Shown here one piece after another: positions 33,810-43,265 of a DNA stretch of 56,797 bases. The translations under genes and the position numbers were made by a program. The stretch comes from Paludibacteraceae bacterium (GTDB lineage Bacteria; Bacteroidota; Bacteroidia; Bacteroidales; Paludibacteraceae). The stretch covers positions 1 through 56,797 of the forward strand of contig JAEDGZ010000012.1 of the NCBI GenBank assembly GCA_016297215.1. Direction: 5' to 3'. The first letter of the stretch is position 1. Each line of letters starts with the position of its first letter. The notes beneath the pieces were generated by a model. That model ran no database searches. It saw nothing but the letters and a program-made list of their open reading frames with translations, and was not told where the DNA came from.

Positions 33810-34668
33810 AGGAGTCGTTTTTGAGGATAATATCATGGTAACCAAGCGACTGCAACATGTCGGCAGTCCGGGTGGCATAGGCTTCGTTCAGTTCGAAATA
33901 GAGATGGGGTGCCAGTCGGAGTTCGGCGATACGGCGGTAGAAAAGGAGCGGGTCGCTGTCTGGGACGAAGAGGGCGGAATGCGGCTCGTAATCGAGCACG
34001 GAGGCATCCATCTGCTGCTTCTCTTGCTCGGCGATATAGGGCGGATTGGAGACCACAACCTGAAAAGTTATCGGCTTCCCGTCTGTGTCTGTGAAGGAAG
34101 GCGTTTGGCGGAGGATGTCGCATTGGGCAAAAGCGACGGGGGTGTGGTTGCGCTCGGCATTACCGCGGGCGATGGCGAGAGCTTCCTCGGAGATGTCGAG
34201 CCCATAGATGTTCCAGTCGGGGTGTTGCTGCTTGAGGGCAATGGCTATGCAGCCGGAGCCTGTACCGATGTCCAACACTGCAGGACCGGGTACGCAGGCG
34301 TCCCCGCCTGCTTTTGGTTGAGTGTTGAGTGTTGAGAGTTGAGAGTTGAGTTTTGATTGGTCTTGGGTGATGAAGTCCACCAATTCCGCCGTTTCGGGAC
34401 GAGGGATGAGGGTGGCGGGAGAGAGTTGCAAGTCGAGCCCCATCCACAAAGTATGACCGAAAATATACTGGATGGGTTCTTTTTTTTGCAATCTCTGCAA
34501 AATAATTTCTATATTTGGAATAATTTTTGTATCTTTGCAGCCCGAAAGGATTTGTGTGCGCGAGAGCCCCGTCGTTTCCTCTGCTACCCACCACGCCAAT
34601 GCCCGACACTCATCGGGCGGGTAGGTGTTTTGCAAGGCAGATTCAATATGGCGGACGAAAGATAGCAC
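33763..34668 (-). CDS. prmC: Release-factor glutamine methyltransferase with a repeat insertion
   Basis: Methylates the GGQ glutamine of peptide release factors using AdoMet. Counting from the GTG at 34668 (301 residues), the helical N-domain spans 1-85. The AdoMet motif VLDIGTGSG is at 131-139 and the substrate motif NPPY at 208-211. Residues about 105-128, between PETAELVDFI and the AdoMet motif, have no family counterpart. They are encoded by a 7-bp GAGTTGA-type array and a GCAGGCG/CGCCTGC hairpin. A TTG at 34686 in repeat DNA is an alternative start. Its promoter lies inside the first codons of the divergent ribD. Confidence 0.9.
   Translation of the reverse strand: MLSFVRHIESALQNTYPPDECRALAWWVAEETTGLSRTQILSGCKDTKIIPNIEIILQRLQKKEPIQYIFGHTLWMGLDLQLSPATLIPRPETAELVDFITQDQSKLNSQLSTLNTQPKAGGDACVPGPAVLDIGTGSGCIAIALKQQHPDWNIYGLDISEEALAIARGNAERNHTPVAFAQCDILRQTPSFTDTDGKPITFQVVVSNPPYIAEQEKQQMDASVLDYEPHSALFVPDSDPLLFYRRIAELRLAPHLYFELNEAYATRTADMLQSLGYHDIILKNDSYGKPRILVARTDLPR
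34284..34360 (+). repeat. Hairpin and 7-bp array in frame inside prmC
   Basis: GCAGGCG-TCCC-CGCCTGC at 34294-34311, then units GTGTTGA, GTGTTGA, GAGTTGA, GAGTTGA and GTTTTGA every 7 bp. Confidence 0.85.
34506..34537 (+). promoter_or_regulatory. Possible ribD promoter inside prmC
   Basis: TTTC (34506-34509) and TATCTTTG (34530-34537) are 20 bp apart. Transcription would begin about 175 bp upstream of ribD, antisense to the 5' part of prmC. Confidence 0.5.
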
Positions 34669-34701
34669 GCAGGTTTCAAGTATCAAGTTTCAAATCGGGT
34701 G

Positions 34702-34733
34702 CAAAGATACAAAAAAATTATGGATTACGCAAA
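34702..34733 (-). promoter_or_regulatory. prmC promoter overlapping the ribD start
   Basis: On the minus strand, TTTG (34730-34733) and TATCTTTG (34702-34709) are 20 bp apart. The -33 element lies in ribD codons 4-5. Confidence 0.75.
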
Positions 34734-35721
34734 ATATATCCGCCGATGTCTGCAAATAGCCCGCAACGGGGCGTATTATGTGGCACCCAACCCGATGGTA
34801 GGGGCGGTCTTGGTGCGTAATGCCAATGAGGAAGTGCTGAGCGAGGGTTGGCACCAGCAATACGGTGGTCCGCATGCGGAGGTGAATTGCCTCGGAAGGA
34901 TGAAGGACTTGCATGACTGCACGCTGTTTGTCAATCTGGAGCCTTGCAGCCATTACGGGAAGACTCCTCCATGCGCTAAGTTGCTGATAGACAAAGGGAT
35001 TGGGCGCGTGGTGGTAGGTATGCAAGACCCCAATGAGAAAGTGGCGGGGCGCGGCATACAGATGTTGCGCGAAGCTGGGATAGAGGTGATTGCGGGCGTA
35101 GAGGAAGAGGCATGCCGCGAACTGAACAAACGCTTTATCTGCCTGCACGAGAAGAAGCGTCCGTATGTGCTGCTGAAATGGGCACAGAGTAGCGATGGAT
35201 TCGTAGATAATCGGACCTTCTCATTTTCAAATTTTCAAATTGATAATCAGCCTTTGGTGCTCTCCACGCCGCTGACGAAGCAGTTGGTGCATAAGATGCG
35301 GGCGGAGAATATGGCGATAATGGTGGGTACCCACACAGCATTAGCCGACAATCCTCGTCTGCTCACCACCCGCTGGAGCGGGCGCAATCCCATTCGCGTG
35401 GTGTTAGACAGGAAAGGCGTGTTGCCTGCCGATAGCAAGATTTTCTCGCCCGAGGCGGAGACAATAGTATATCGCGAGCAGACCGACTGGGCATTTGTGT
35501 TGCAAGACTTGGCGAGCCGAGGTATTCACTCCGTGTTGCTGGAAGGCGGACCGACGCTGCATGAGCACATCTTGGAGAGCGGGGTGTGGGACGAGATACA
35601 CGTGGAGGTGGCACCGGAAGTGGTGTGCGGACAGGGTACGCGGGCGCCCCATGTGTGCCTGCCGACAGAGGGGGCACGGATTGACGGACACCTGTGCTAT
35701 ACAATACGAAACAAGCAATAA
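34720..35721 (+). CDS. ribD: Bifunctional riboflavin deaminase-reductase RibD
   Basis: Second and third steps of riboflavin synthesis. 333 residues from the ATG at 34720. The N-terminal CMP/dCMP deaminase domain has the zinc site GPHAEVNCL (His52, Glu54) and EPCSHYGKTPPC (Cys76, Cys85). The C-terminal RibD_C reductase starts near RPYVLLKWAQSSDG and has the NADPH loop VLLEGGPTLH. Between them, about residues 166-180 (TFSFSNFQIDNQ), the DNA is an 8-bp TTTTCAAA array, a small in-frame insertion. No FMN riboswitch is seen. It heads a plus-strand operon; the next start is 4 bp after the stop. Confidence 0.95.
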   Translation: MDYAKYIRRCLQIARNGAYYVAPNPMVGAVLVRNANEEVLSEGWHQQYGGPHAEVNCLGRMKDLHDCTLFVNLEPCSHYGKTPPCAKLLIDKGIGRVVVGMQDPNEKVAGRGIQMLREAGIEVIAGVEEEACRELNKRFICLHEKKRPYVLLKWAQSSDGFVDNRTFSFSNFQIDNQPLVLSTPLTKQLVHKMRAENMAIMVGTHTALADNPRLLTTRWSGRNPIRVVLDRKGVLPADSKIFSPEAETIVYREQTDWAFVLQDLASRGIHSVLLEGGPTLHEHILESGVWDEIHVEVAPEVVCGQGTRAPHVCLPTEGARIDGHLCYTIRNKQ

Positions 35722-35725
35722 GACT

Positions 35726-36592
35726 ATGAAAAGCAAAAGACTGATATACAAGTATTTGGCAGGCGTATGCATAGTGCTGATGTGCGGCATACTATCGGGT
35801 TGCCAATGGTTTGAGCAAAAGCGGATGACGGGTGTAGCTGTAGCGTTGAACGGGCAGTATCTGTATCAATCAACGTTGGATTCGTTGAGCTTTGGGCTGT
35901 CAAGTGAGGATAGTGCAAGGGTGGTGGAGTTGTATCTGAAGCAATGGGCGAAAGACATACTGGTGTACGACAAAGCCAAAGGCGCGGCAGACAAAGAGAT
36001 TGAGGCTCTGGTGGAAGATTACAGGCGGTCGCTCTATGTGCATGCCTACGAGCAGGAGTTAGTGGAGCGGCGCATGCCGAAACAGGTGGCGGACACGGTG
36101 GTAGAGCAGATATATGCGGCGCATCCGGAGAAGTTCGAGTTACGCGAGAGTTTGGCGAAAGGTGTGCTGATAGTGGTGCCCAACGGTGCCCCCAACATGA
36201 AGAAACTGCGGGAATGGTTGACCGACCTGAACGAAGAGAATCTGGAGAACATCGAGAAGTTCGCCTACAACTACGCGGTCGGGTACGAGTTGTTTACCGA
36301 CCAGTGGCGCACGGGGCAACAGTTGTTGTTGTCAATGCCATTTGAGCGCGATGAGTTGAACCGTCTGCTGCGCAGCAAGCAACAGATAGAATTGCAGGAC
36401 TCGCTGGCGACCTATATCTTGCAGGTTACCGACAAGCGTATGGCGGGCGAACCGATGCCGATAGAGTATGCCCGTCCGGAGATAGAGAAAGCCGTGCTGA
36501 GCCAACGGAGAGTACGCTTCTTGCAAGAGGAACGGGAACGGTTGTACGAAGAAGCCTTGCGGCACAAGAAGATACAGTTTTTTGAGAAATAA
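35726..36592 (+). CDS. Lipoprotein, probable SurA-N-like periplasmic chaperone
   Basis: 288 residues. Lipobox LSGC with Cys26 after a basic, hydrophobic leader. The mature protein is helical (VEDYRRSLYVHAYEQELVER, EEERERLYEEALRHKKIQF) and lacks a complete parvulin domain. It resembles the N-terminal chaperone modules of SurA/PrsA-type proteins that precede the PpiC gene in Bacteroidales. It probably helps fold outer-membrane proteins together with the next gene. The start follows ribD by 4 bp. Confidence 0.72.
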   Translation: MKSKRLIYKYLAGVCIVLMCGILSGCQWFEQKRMTGVAVALNGQYLYQSTLDSLSFGLSSEDSARVVELYLKQWAKDILVYDKAKGAADKEIEALVEDYRRSLYVHAYEQELVERRMPKQVADTVVEQIYAAHPEKFELRESLAKGVLIVVPNGAPNMKKLREWLTDLNEENLENIEKFAYNYAVGYELFTDQWRTGQQLLLSMPFERDELNRLLRSKQQIELQDSLATYILQVTDKRMAGEPMPIEYARPEIEKAVLSQRRVRFLQEERERLYEEALRHKKIQFFEK

Positions 36593-36604
36593 AGCGTGAA
36601 TGAT

Positions 36605-37966
36605 ATGAATAGTTTTTTTAAGATAGCAGTCGGGCTGTGGTGCGCGGTGATGGTCAGCAATGTCCTCCGTGCGCAAAACAACGTGATAGACGAGGTGATA
36701 TGGATTGTAGGCGACGAGGCGATACTGCGCAGCGAGGTGGAGGAAGAGCGGCTGCGTGCCCAATACGAAGGACAGCAGATAGCAGGCGACCCCTACTGCG
36801 TGATTCCCGAGCAGATAGCCATTCAGAAACTCTTTCTGCACCAAGCGGAGTTGGACTCTATCTACGCCAACGAGTCGTCAGTGAGCCATCAGGTGGATAT
36901 GCGTATGAACTACTATATCTCGCAGATTGGTTCGAAAGAGAAGATGGAGGAGTATTTCCGCAAGACCAGCAGCGAGATACGCGAAGAGATGATGACCAGC
37001 GTGCGCAATCAGATGATTATCCAGCAGATGCAGCAGAAACTGACGGAGCATATCAAGCCCACGCCGGCGGAGATTCGCCGCTACTACAATAGCCTGCCCG
37101 CCGACTCTATCCCGATGATGCCGGCACAAGTGGAGGTGCAGATACTAAGTTTTGAGCCGCCCGTGCCGGTAGAAGAAACGGAGCGTGTCAAGGGACGTTT
37201 GCGCGAGTTCACCGAGCGCGTTACGAGCGGGAAAGCCGATTTCGGTATGCTGGCGCGACTGTATTCGGAAGACACCGAGTCAGCCAAGCGCGGCGGCGAG
37301 TTGGGCTTCGTGGGCAAAGGGCAGTTGGTGAGCGAGTTTGCGGATGTGGCATTCAACCTCAACGACCCGAAGAAGGTGTCGCGTATCGTACAGACGGAGT
37401 ACGGATACCATATCATCCAACTGATTGAGAAGAAAGGCGAGCGTATCAACTGCCGGCATATCCTCCTGCGTCCCCGAGTGAGTGCAGATGATAAGATAAA
37501 GGCTATCAATAAGTTAGACACCATCGCCACGGCAGTGCGCAACGGAGAATATACCTTCGAGCAAGCCATCATCCATTTCTCGCAAGACAAGAACACCGTG
37601 ATGAACGCGGGCTTGATGACCAACCCCAACACGGGCAGCACGCGGTTTGAATATCAGGACCTCCCTGCCGAAGTGGCGAAACAAATCTACACAATGCAAG
37701 AAGGGGACATATCCGCGCCCTTCGTGATGATGGATCAAACGAAGAACAAAGAGGTGTGCGCTATCGTGAAACTGCGCAAAAAGACAGACATGCACCGCGC
37801 CAACCTGACCGATGATTTCCAAACGATAAAGGGTATGCTGGAGCAGAAACAGGCGGCAGAGTTCATCCACGACTGGATATTACAGAAGCAGAAGAACACC
37901 TTTATTCAGATTGACCCGAAATGGGCAGGCTGCGATTTTGAATATCCCGGGTGGATACACGATTAA
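36605..37966 (+). CDS. SurA-like peptidyl-prolyl isomerase with two parvulin domains
   Basis: 453 residues. Signal peptide ending at VLRAQ, then a SurA-N-like chaperone region (VIDEVIWIVGDEAILRSEVE is the classic SurA opening). The first parvulin domain is at about 175-280 (YSEDTESAKRGGELGFVGKG, TEYGYHIIQLIEK) and a second, weaker one at about 283-390 (CRHILLRP). It acts in the periplasm on outer-membrane proteins, including probably the barrels and T9SS parts in this window. The ATG at 36605 was preferred to a GTG at 36596. Confidence 0.9.
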   Translation: MNSFFKIAVGLWCAVMVSNVLRAQNNVIDEVIWIVGDEAILRSEVEEERLRAQYEGQQIAGDPYCVIPEQIAIQKLFLHQAELDSIYANESSVSHQVDMRMNYYISQIGSKEKMEEYFRKTSSEIREEMMTSVRNQMIIQQMQQKLTEHIKPTPAEIRRYYNSLPADSIPMMPAQVEVQILSFEPPVPVEETERVKGRLREFTERVTSGKADFGMLARLYSEDTESAKRGGELGFVGKGQLVSEFADVAFNLNDPKKVSRIVQTEYGYHIIQLIEKKGERINCRHILLRPRVSADDKIKAINKLDTIATAVRNGEYTFEQAIIHFSQDKNTVMNAGLMTNPNTGSTRFEYQDLPAEVAKQIYTMQEGDISAPFVMMDQTKNKEVCAIVKLRKKTDMHRANLTDDFQTIKGMLEQKQAAEFIHDWILQKQKNTFIQIDPKWAGCDFEYPGWIHD

Positions 37967-37980
37967 GGGAAGGGACTGTT

Positions 37981-39651
37981 GTGAGAAGATGGCGGTACAT
38001 AGCGTTTCTATGTCTGTGTTGTACGGCAAACGTTGCAGCACAGACATTGGTGTATCTGGAGCACTCTGAGACACTTAGTTTCGACCAAGAGCGGATTGCC
38101 AATGCACAGATACTTCGCGGGAACGTGATTTTCCGCCATGAAGATGCGTTGATGTACTGCGATTCGGCGTATTTCTACGACCAAGAGAACTCGCTCGATG
38201 CCTTCGGGCATGTGCGTTTTGAGCAAGGCGACACGCTGAAAGGATATGGAGATAAGTTGTTCTATGACGGTAACACGAAGTTGGCACGTTTGCGCCGCAA
38301 TGTGCGATTGGTGCACGGGCAGGCAGACAACCCCACGGTACTGACCACCGACAGCCTCAACTACGACCGTGCGCGCGATGTGGCATACTACTATTCGGGC
38401 GGCACTATAGCCGACAGCCTGAACACGCTGCGCTCCATTCGCGGAAAATACTATCCCAACAGCAAACAGGCTGTGTTCAGCCAAGAAGTGAGGCTGGATA
38501 ACCCGAAGTTTGTACTGACAAGCGATACGCTGCTCTACAACACCGAGACGAAGATAGCCGATTTGGTCAGCCCGTCCACTATCGTATATGAGGAAGAGAC
38601 TAATATCTACTCCTCGTTGGGGTGGTACAACACGGAGACCGAACAGTCGATGTTGCTCCAACGGTCGGAGGTGGTACATTCGGACGGCAAATCAATGACG
38701 GGCGATACCATCTACTATGACAAACGCGTCGGGCACGGGCGTATCATCGGAAACATGGAGATGCGCGACACGGTACAGAAGATGACGCTCTACGGCAATT
38801 TCGGTGAGATGTTCGACGATGGCGACTACGGTTATGCCACAGACAGCGCGCTGGCAGTGGATTGGTCGGAGGAAGACTATGCTTATATGCATGCCGACAC
38901 GCTCTATACAGAGACCATATATTTCCAGCCCGACTCCACGGAGCAGGACAGCACCTATCGCAAGATGCGGGCGTATCACAACGTGCGGCTCTATCGGGTG
39001 GACTTGCAGGCGGTGTGCGACTCGCTGGACTACAACAGCCACGACTCGGTGATGACACTCTATTCCGACCCAGTCTGCTGGAGCGATGAGAATCAGATGT
39101 CGGCGGACACTATGCGGGTGTATATGCGAGACGGCGTGGTGGACTATGCACACGGCATCAACAATGCAATTACCATCAAGCGCGAGGCACGCGATTATTT
39201 CGACCAAATGGCAGGCAAAGAGATGTTTGCATACGTGCGGGAGGGCGAGTTGCGGCAAGTGGACGTGAACGGCAATGCGCTGACCGTGTTCTATCCCAAG
39301 CAGGAGGATGGCTCTTTCTTTGGCATGAACACCACGCAATCTAGTTATGTCAAAGTCTTTCTTGAGAATCAAGAGATACACCATATCGTTATCCTACCGC
39401 AGCCGCAGGGCGTGATTTATCCGATGGAGCAGATTCCTGCGGGCAAAGACAAGTTAGCAGGATTCTTTTGGGCTGAGCAAGAGAGACCATTGAAACCCGG
39501 GGATGTGTTCCTACGCCCAGCACGTACACCACGACCCGGGAGCGGGGCAATGAGTGCCACCGAGGAAGTAGAAGTACCGATGAAATCGGAAGAAATCGAA
39601 AGTAATATCCCCAAGACAGAGGGGAAGATGCGAAAGAAAGCCGCGAAATAA
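37981..39651 (+). CDS. OstA-like (LptA-type) LPS transport protein
   Basis: 556 residues from the GTG at 37981, which gives a normal signal peptide (MRRWRYIAFLCLCCTANVAA). The rest is a long series of short beta strands with repeated (D)S(L/A)xY patterns such as HEDALMYCDSAYFYDQEN and TTDSLNYDRARDVAYYY, the OstA/LptA jelly-roll pattern. The protein probably forms part of the periplasmic bridge carrying LPS to the outer membrane, fitting the lipid A genes in the window. The tail after about 520 is Pro/Glu/Lys-rich and looks disordered. A start at 37951 would overlap the previous gene. Confidence 0.85.
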   Translation: MRRWRYIAFLCLCCTANVAAQTLVYLEHSETLSFDQERIANAQILRGNVIFRHEDALMYCDSAYFYDQENSLDAFGHVRFEQGDTLKGYGDKLFYDGNTKLARLRRNVRLVHGQADNPTVLTTDSLNYDRARDVAYYYSGGTIADSLNTLRSIRGKYYPNSKQAVFSQEVRLDNPKFVLTSDTLLYNTETKIADLVSPSTIVYEEETNIYSSLGWYNTETEQSMLLQRSEVVHSDGKSMTGDTIYYDKRVGHGRIIGNMEMRDTVQKMTLYGNFGEMFDDGDYGYATDSALAVDWSEEDYAYMHADTLYTETIYFQPDSTEQDSTYRKMRAYHNVRLYRVDLQAVCDSLDYNSHDSVMTLYSDPVCWSDENQMSADTMRVYMRDGVVDYAHGINNAITIKREARDYFDQMAGKEMFAYVREGELRQVDVNGNALTVFYPKQEDGSFFGMNTTQSSYVKVFLENQEIHHIVILPQPQGVIYPMEQIPAGKDKLAGFFWAEQERPLKPGDVFLRPARTPRPGSGAMSATEEVEVPMKSEEIESNIPKTEGKMRKKAAK

Positions 39652-39665
39652 GATAAACCGACTAT

Positions 39666-40403
39666 ATGAAAAAGATTTTAGCAACATTATGTATGTGCGT
39701 GGCGGTGGCAACCGCCGCTGTGGCACAAAGTCTGCCGCAGGGATTGGGTATTCAGATTGGCTTTGCCGAACCCATTGTACGGCTTAATTCATCTGACCCC
39801 AATATGCCCAAAGACTCGCTGGTGAACAAGACGATTATGAACGGTCTGAAAGTGGGTGTAGTGTACGACGGAACGATTATCAAGGGCTTTGGTGCCACCG
39901 TGGGTATCAACTATACGTTTGCAGCGGGTAGTACCAACTGGACAACACCCAACGTTATACAGCAACTAACCAAGACACGGACAAAAACGACCTACAACCA
40001 ATTGGAGTTGTTTGTGGATTGGCAGTACAAGTTTGAGATTGCCAAAGAGACCTATATCATCCTCTATACGGGTCCGTCTATCCAATGTGCCATAGAAATG
40101 AGCAAACGAGAATTTGAGAAAAATGAAGGTACAGGAGTAGTCTCTGACAAAGAAAAAATTTCTTGCTTCGATTACACAGACGATAAGGTAGTGCACGACT
40201 ATCAGCGTATGAACGTAACGTGGGGCATGGGTGCAGGCTTTCAATACCAACGCTATTTCCTGCGCGGCGGTTATGATTTTGGTTTGATGAACCCATATAA
40301 AGTAGGCAATTTCAACGAGATGGGTTATTCATTAGACAGGCGCACCCGCGGACGACTTGACCAATGGAACATCCGATTGGGTATCTACCTCTGGAACAAC
40401 TAA
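39666..40403 (+). CDS. Outer-membrane beta-barrel protein (PorT-like)
   Basis: 245 residues, with signal peptide MKKILATLCMCVAVATAAVAQ. Alternating beta strands (LGIQIGFAEPIVRL, GATVGINYTF, NQLELFVDWQYKF, YIILYTGPSIQ, WGMGAGFQYQRYFLRGGYDFGL) end in NIRLGIYLWNN, consistent with an eight-strand barrel. The function is unknown. It lies 14 bp after the LptA-like gene and 6 bp before dnaG, in the same operon. Confidence 0.75.
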   Translation: MKKILATLCMCVAVATAAVAQSLPQGLGIQIGFAEPIVRLNSSDPNMPKDSLVNKTIMNGLKVGVVYDGTIIKGFGATVGINYTFAAGSTNWTTPNVIQQLTKTRTKTTYNQLELFVDWQYKFEIAKETYIILYTGPSIQCAIEMSKREFEKNEGTGVVSDKEKISCFDYTDDKVVHDYQRMNVTWGMGAGFQYQRYFLRGGYDFGLMNPYKVGNFNEMGYSLDRRTRGRLDQWNIRLGIYLWNN

Positions 40404-40409
40404 AAACTT

Positions 40410-42443
40410 ATGATTCCCCGCGAAGTCATCGATAGAATTTACGCCGCTGCCAAGATAGAGGAGGTAGTGGGCGATTATGTTACCTTGCGCCGCCGCGGGG
40501 CGAATTTGATTGGGTTGTGCCCGTTCCACAACGAGAAGACAGGTTCGTTCACGGTAAGCCCGAGCAAAGGTATCTACAAGTGTTTCGGTTGCGGTCAAAC
40601 TGGGCATGTGGTTAATTTTATCATGGACATAGAGCAATGCTCATACCTTGAGGCGATTAAGCAGTTGGGGAAGAAATATCACATTGATATTCCCGAGCGC
40701 GAGATGACACCCGAGGAGCAGCAGCGGCAGGACGACAGAGAGTCGATGTTCGTGGTGAACGATTTCTGCAACCAGTGGTTTCAAGACCAACTATGGAACA
40801 CTCCCGAGGGGCAGACGATAGGCCTGAGTTACTTTCGCGAGCGGGGACTAAGAGATGATATCATCCGCAAGTACCAGTTGGGCTACTCGCCGGAGAAGGG
40901 TTCCCCCTTGATGACAGCACTCAAAGGAAAAGGTTTTCAGGAGAAGTATATCGTGAACAACGTAGATACCAAGATTGGTACCGGTGTTTGCGGCAAGAGC
41001 GAGGACGGCAGGTTGTACGACCGTTTTCGCGACCGCGTGATGTTTCCTATCTTCACCGTTTCAGGCAAGACGGTGGCGTTTGCGGGGCGCATCATGAAGA
41101 AGAAAGATAATGTAGGGAAATATATCAACTCGCCCGATTCCATCATCTATTCCAAGACCAACGAACTCTTCGGACTCTTCCAAGCCAAGCAAGAGCTTGC
41201 CCGCAAGGACTTGTGCTACTTGGTGGAGGGGCAGATGGATGTTATCTCGATGTATCAGTCGGGTATTCAGAACGTGGTCGCCAGCGGCGGCACTGCGCTG
41301 ACCAAACCACAGATAAAACTGATACAACGCTTCACCAACAACATCACCGTGCTTTACGATGGCGATGCTGCGGGTATTCATGCGGCATTGCGAGGCATAG
41401 ATATGTTTTTGGAAGAAGGGTTTAATGTGAAAGTGGTGTTGCTGCCCGATGGAGAAGATCCCGATTCGTATGCACGGAGCCACAATGCGTCCGATTTCAT
41501 CGAGTATATCCAAAGCCATCAAACCGATTTTTTACACTTCAAATCTACGTTACTTACGGATGAAGCCGGTAGCGACTTACAGAAACGGGCGAGTCTCCTC
41601 AAAGATATAACCCAATCTATCACACAAATACCTGATATGATTACTCGTCAGGTCTATATCAAAGATACGGCGGACAAGTTGCAAATTAATGAGCAACTGC
41701 TCACAAGGGAAGTAACCCGCATGCGTAAAGCAAAAGCATCGGAAATACGCAAGCAACAAGAGGAAAAAGAACGGATTGCCTCCATTACCCAAACGGACGA
41801 GCAAACCACGGAGAGCATAAATTCCGATGAAACCGAGGAAAATCGTCATTTTCAAGCCATGCTCCGCCCGGTCAATCGGTTAGAAGAAAACTATCGTAAT
41901 CTATTGCAGATAATAGTTCGCTACGGGGAACATCCGTTGTATCAGTTGGAAGACGGGACGTTTATCAGCGCCGGAGACTATATATTGGGGCAGTTGGCTG
42001 CCGACCAGATAGCCGCGCCCAATGCCTTGTTCGCCAAAGTAGTGGAAGAATTTCAGGCACATAGCCACGAAGAAGGATTTGTAGCAGAAACGTTCTTTAA
42101 GTTTCACCCTGATCCACAAATAAGTTCATTAGCCGTAGATTTGATAGTGGATCGGTATCAGTTGAGTCAGATGTTTATGAAGCAGACGGTATCGGAGAAC
42201 GTGGTGAAGAGGATAGAGGACAACACGGAGATACAGCAGTTGCCCACTACCATCACCAACTTGCTGCTGGAGTTGAAACTGACGGTTGTGAACGAGCACA
42301 TTGATGAATTGGAACGGCAATTGAAGGAGGCGCAGCACGAGAACGATTGGGATAAGATGAAACCGCTGCTGGCAATGCAACCGCAGTTGCTCAGCGTGCG
42401 CAATGAGTATTGCAGATTGTTGGGGAATAGGGTGATGAACTGA
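40410..42443 (+). CDS. dnaG: DNA primase
   Basis: Makes RNA primers at the replication fork. 677 residues. The CHC2 zinc-ribbon ligands are CPFH (Cys37, His40) and CFGC (Cys58, Cys61). The catalytic core has YSPEKGSPLMTAL and FRDRVMFPIFTVSGKTVAFAGR. The TOPRIM motif is LVEGQMDVISMYQSG with the later LYDGDAAG. The C-terminal region from about 450 is helical and is expected to bind DnaB helicase. It is carried in an envelope-gene operon rather than next to rpoD. Confidence 0.96.
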   Translation: MIPREVIDRIYAAAKIEEVVGDYVTLRRRGANLIGLCPFHNEKTGSFTVSPSKGIYKCFGCGQTGHVVNFIMDIEQCSYLEAIKQLGKKYHIDIPEREMTPEEQQRQDDRESMFVVNDFCNQWFQDQLWNTPEGQTIGLSYFRERGLRDDIIRKYQLGYSPEKGSPLMTALKGKGFQEKYIVNNVDTKIGTGVCGKSEDGRLYDRFRDRVMFPIFTVSGKTVAFAGRIMKKKDNVGKYINSPDSIIYSKTNELFGLFQAKQELARKDLCYLVEGQMDVISMYQSGIQNVVASGGTALTKPQIKLIQRFTNNITVLYDGDAAGIHAALRGIDMFLEEGFNVKVVLLPDGEDPDSYARSHNASDFIEYIQSHQTDFLHFKSTLLTDEAGSDLQKRASLLKDITQSITQIPDMITRQVYIKDTADKLQINEQLLTREVTRMRKAKASEIRKQQEEKERIASITQTDEQTTESINSDETEENRHFQAMLRPVNRLEENYRNLLQIIVRYGEHPLYQLEDGTFISAGDYILGQLAADQIAAPNALFAKVVEEFQAHSHEEGFVAETFFKFHPDPQISSLAVDLIVDRYQLSQMFMKQTVSENVVKRIEDNTEIQQLPTTITNLLLELKLTVVNEHIDELERQLKEAQHENDWDKMKPLLAMQPQLLSVRNEYCRLLGNRVMN

Positions 42444-42452
42444 GTGGGGAGC

Positions 42453-42476
42453 AAGGAACCAGGAACAAGGAACAAA
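42453..42476. repeat. 7-bp array AAGGAAC before the radical SAM gene
   Basis: Units AAGGAAC, CAGGAAC and AAGGAAC plus AAAG lie between the dnaG stop and the next start. The unit is close to the inverse of the CCTGGTTCCTGG array in ldcA. Confidence 0.75.
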
Positions 42477-42497
42477 GACGAATTTGTACATTACATT

Positions 42498-43265
42498 ATG
42501 TTATTTGGTGAGATTGCGTATGGTCCTATCCATTCAAGGCGTTTGGGGACATCGTTGGGAATGGAGTTGATGCCATTGACTGACAAACTGTGTACGTTTG
42601 ACTGTGTCTATTGCGAGTGCGGGTTTAATCAGCCTGTGTTGCATCCTGTATTGCCCACGAGGGAGGAAGTGAAGACCGCATTGGAAAAGAAATTACAGAC
42701 TTTGGCTGCAGAGGATGTTCTGCTTGACGTGATTACCTTCAGCGGCAACGGCGAGCCCACGCTGCATCCCGATTTTCTCGGTATCATCGAAGATACATGC
42801 CACTTGCGCGACGCGTATTGCCCGCAAGCGAAAGTGTCGGTACTGAGCAATAGCACACAGTTGGGACGCAAGGATGTGGTGGAGGCATTGCGCATGTGCG
42901 ACAATAGGATATTGAAATTAGACTCTGCCATTGACACCACTATGCGGCTGATTGACCAGCCAGTGAATAGCAACCTGACCGTAGCGCAGATAGAGGCATA
43001 TCTGTCCGTATTCAACGGTGATTTCACGCTGCAGACCTGTTTCCTGCGCGGTGAGCATCGGGGGCAGCGGATAGATAACACCACGACAGAAGAACTGACT
43101 GCATGGTATGCCGCAGTGGAGCGGTTGCAACCCAAGCAGGTGATGATATACGTGATAGACCGCGCCACGCCCGTGAAGACACTGGAGAAAGTGAGCAAGG
43201 AGGAGATGGAGCGCATCGCCGCGCCATTGAGGGAAAAAGGAATAGACGTTGTGGTTAGTGCATGA
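42498..43265 (+). CDS. Radical SAM protein (COG0731-like)
   Basis: 255 residues. The cluster motif is CTFDCVYC (Cys32, Cys36, Cys39). Around it, GPIHSRRLGTSLGMELMP and the SAM-binding FSGNGEPTLHPDFLGI are typical of the small COG0731 radical SAM proteins distantly related to wyosine-base enzymes. The substrate is unknown. The start is the ATG at 42498, after a 7-bp array. The stop overlaps the next start by four bases (ATGA). Confidence 0.85.
   Translation: MLFGEIAYGPIHSRRLGTSLGMELMPLTDKLCTFDCVYCECGFNQPVLHPVLPTREEVKTALEKKLQTLAAEDVLLDVITFSGNGEPTLHPDFLGIIEDTCHLRDAYCPQAKVSVLSNSTQLGRKDVVEALRMCDNRILKLDSAIDTTMRLIDQPVNSNLTVAQIEAYLSVFNGDFTLQTCFLRGEHRGQRIDNTTTEELTAWYAAVERLQPKQVMIYVIDRATPVKTLEKVSKEEMERIAAPLREKGIDVVVSA

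Noticed and set aside
34699..34719. Upstream GTG start for ribD
   Set aside because: It would add seven residues read from the prmC promoter; the ATG at 34720 gives the normal RibD N-terminus.
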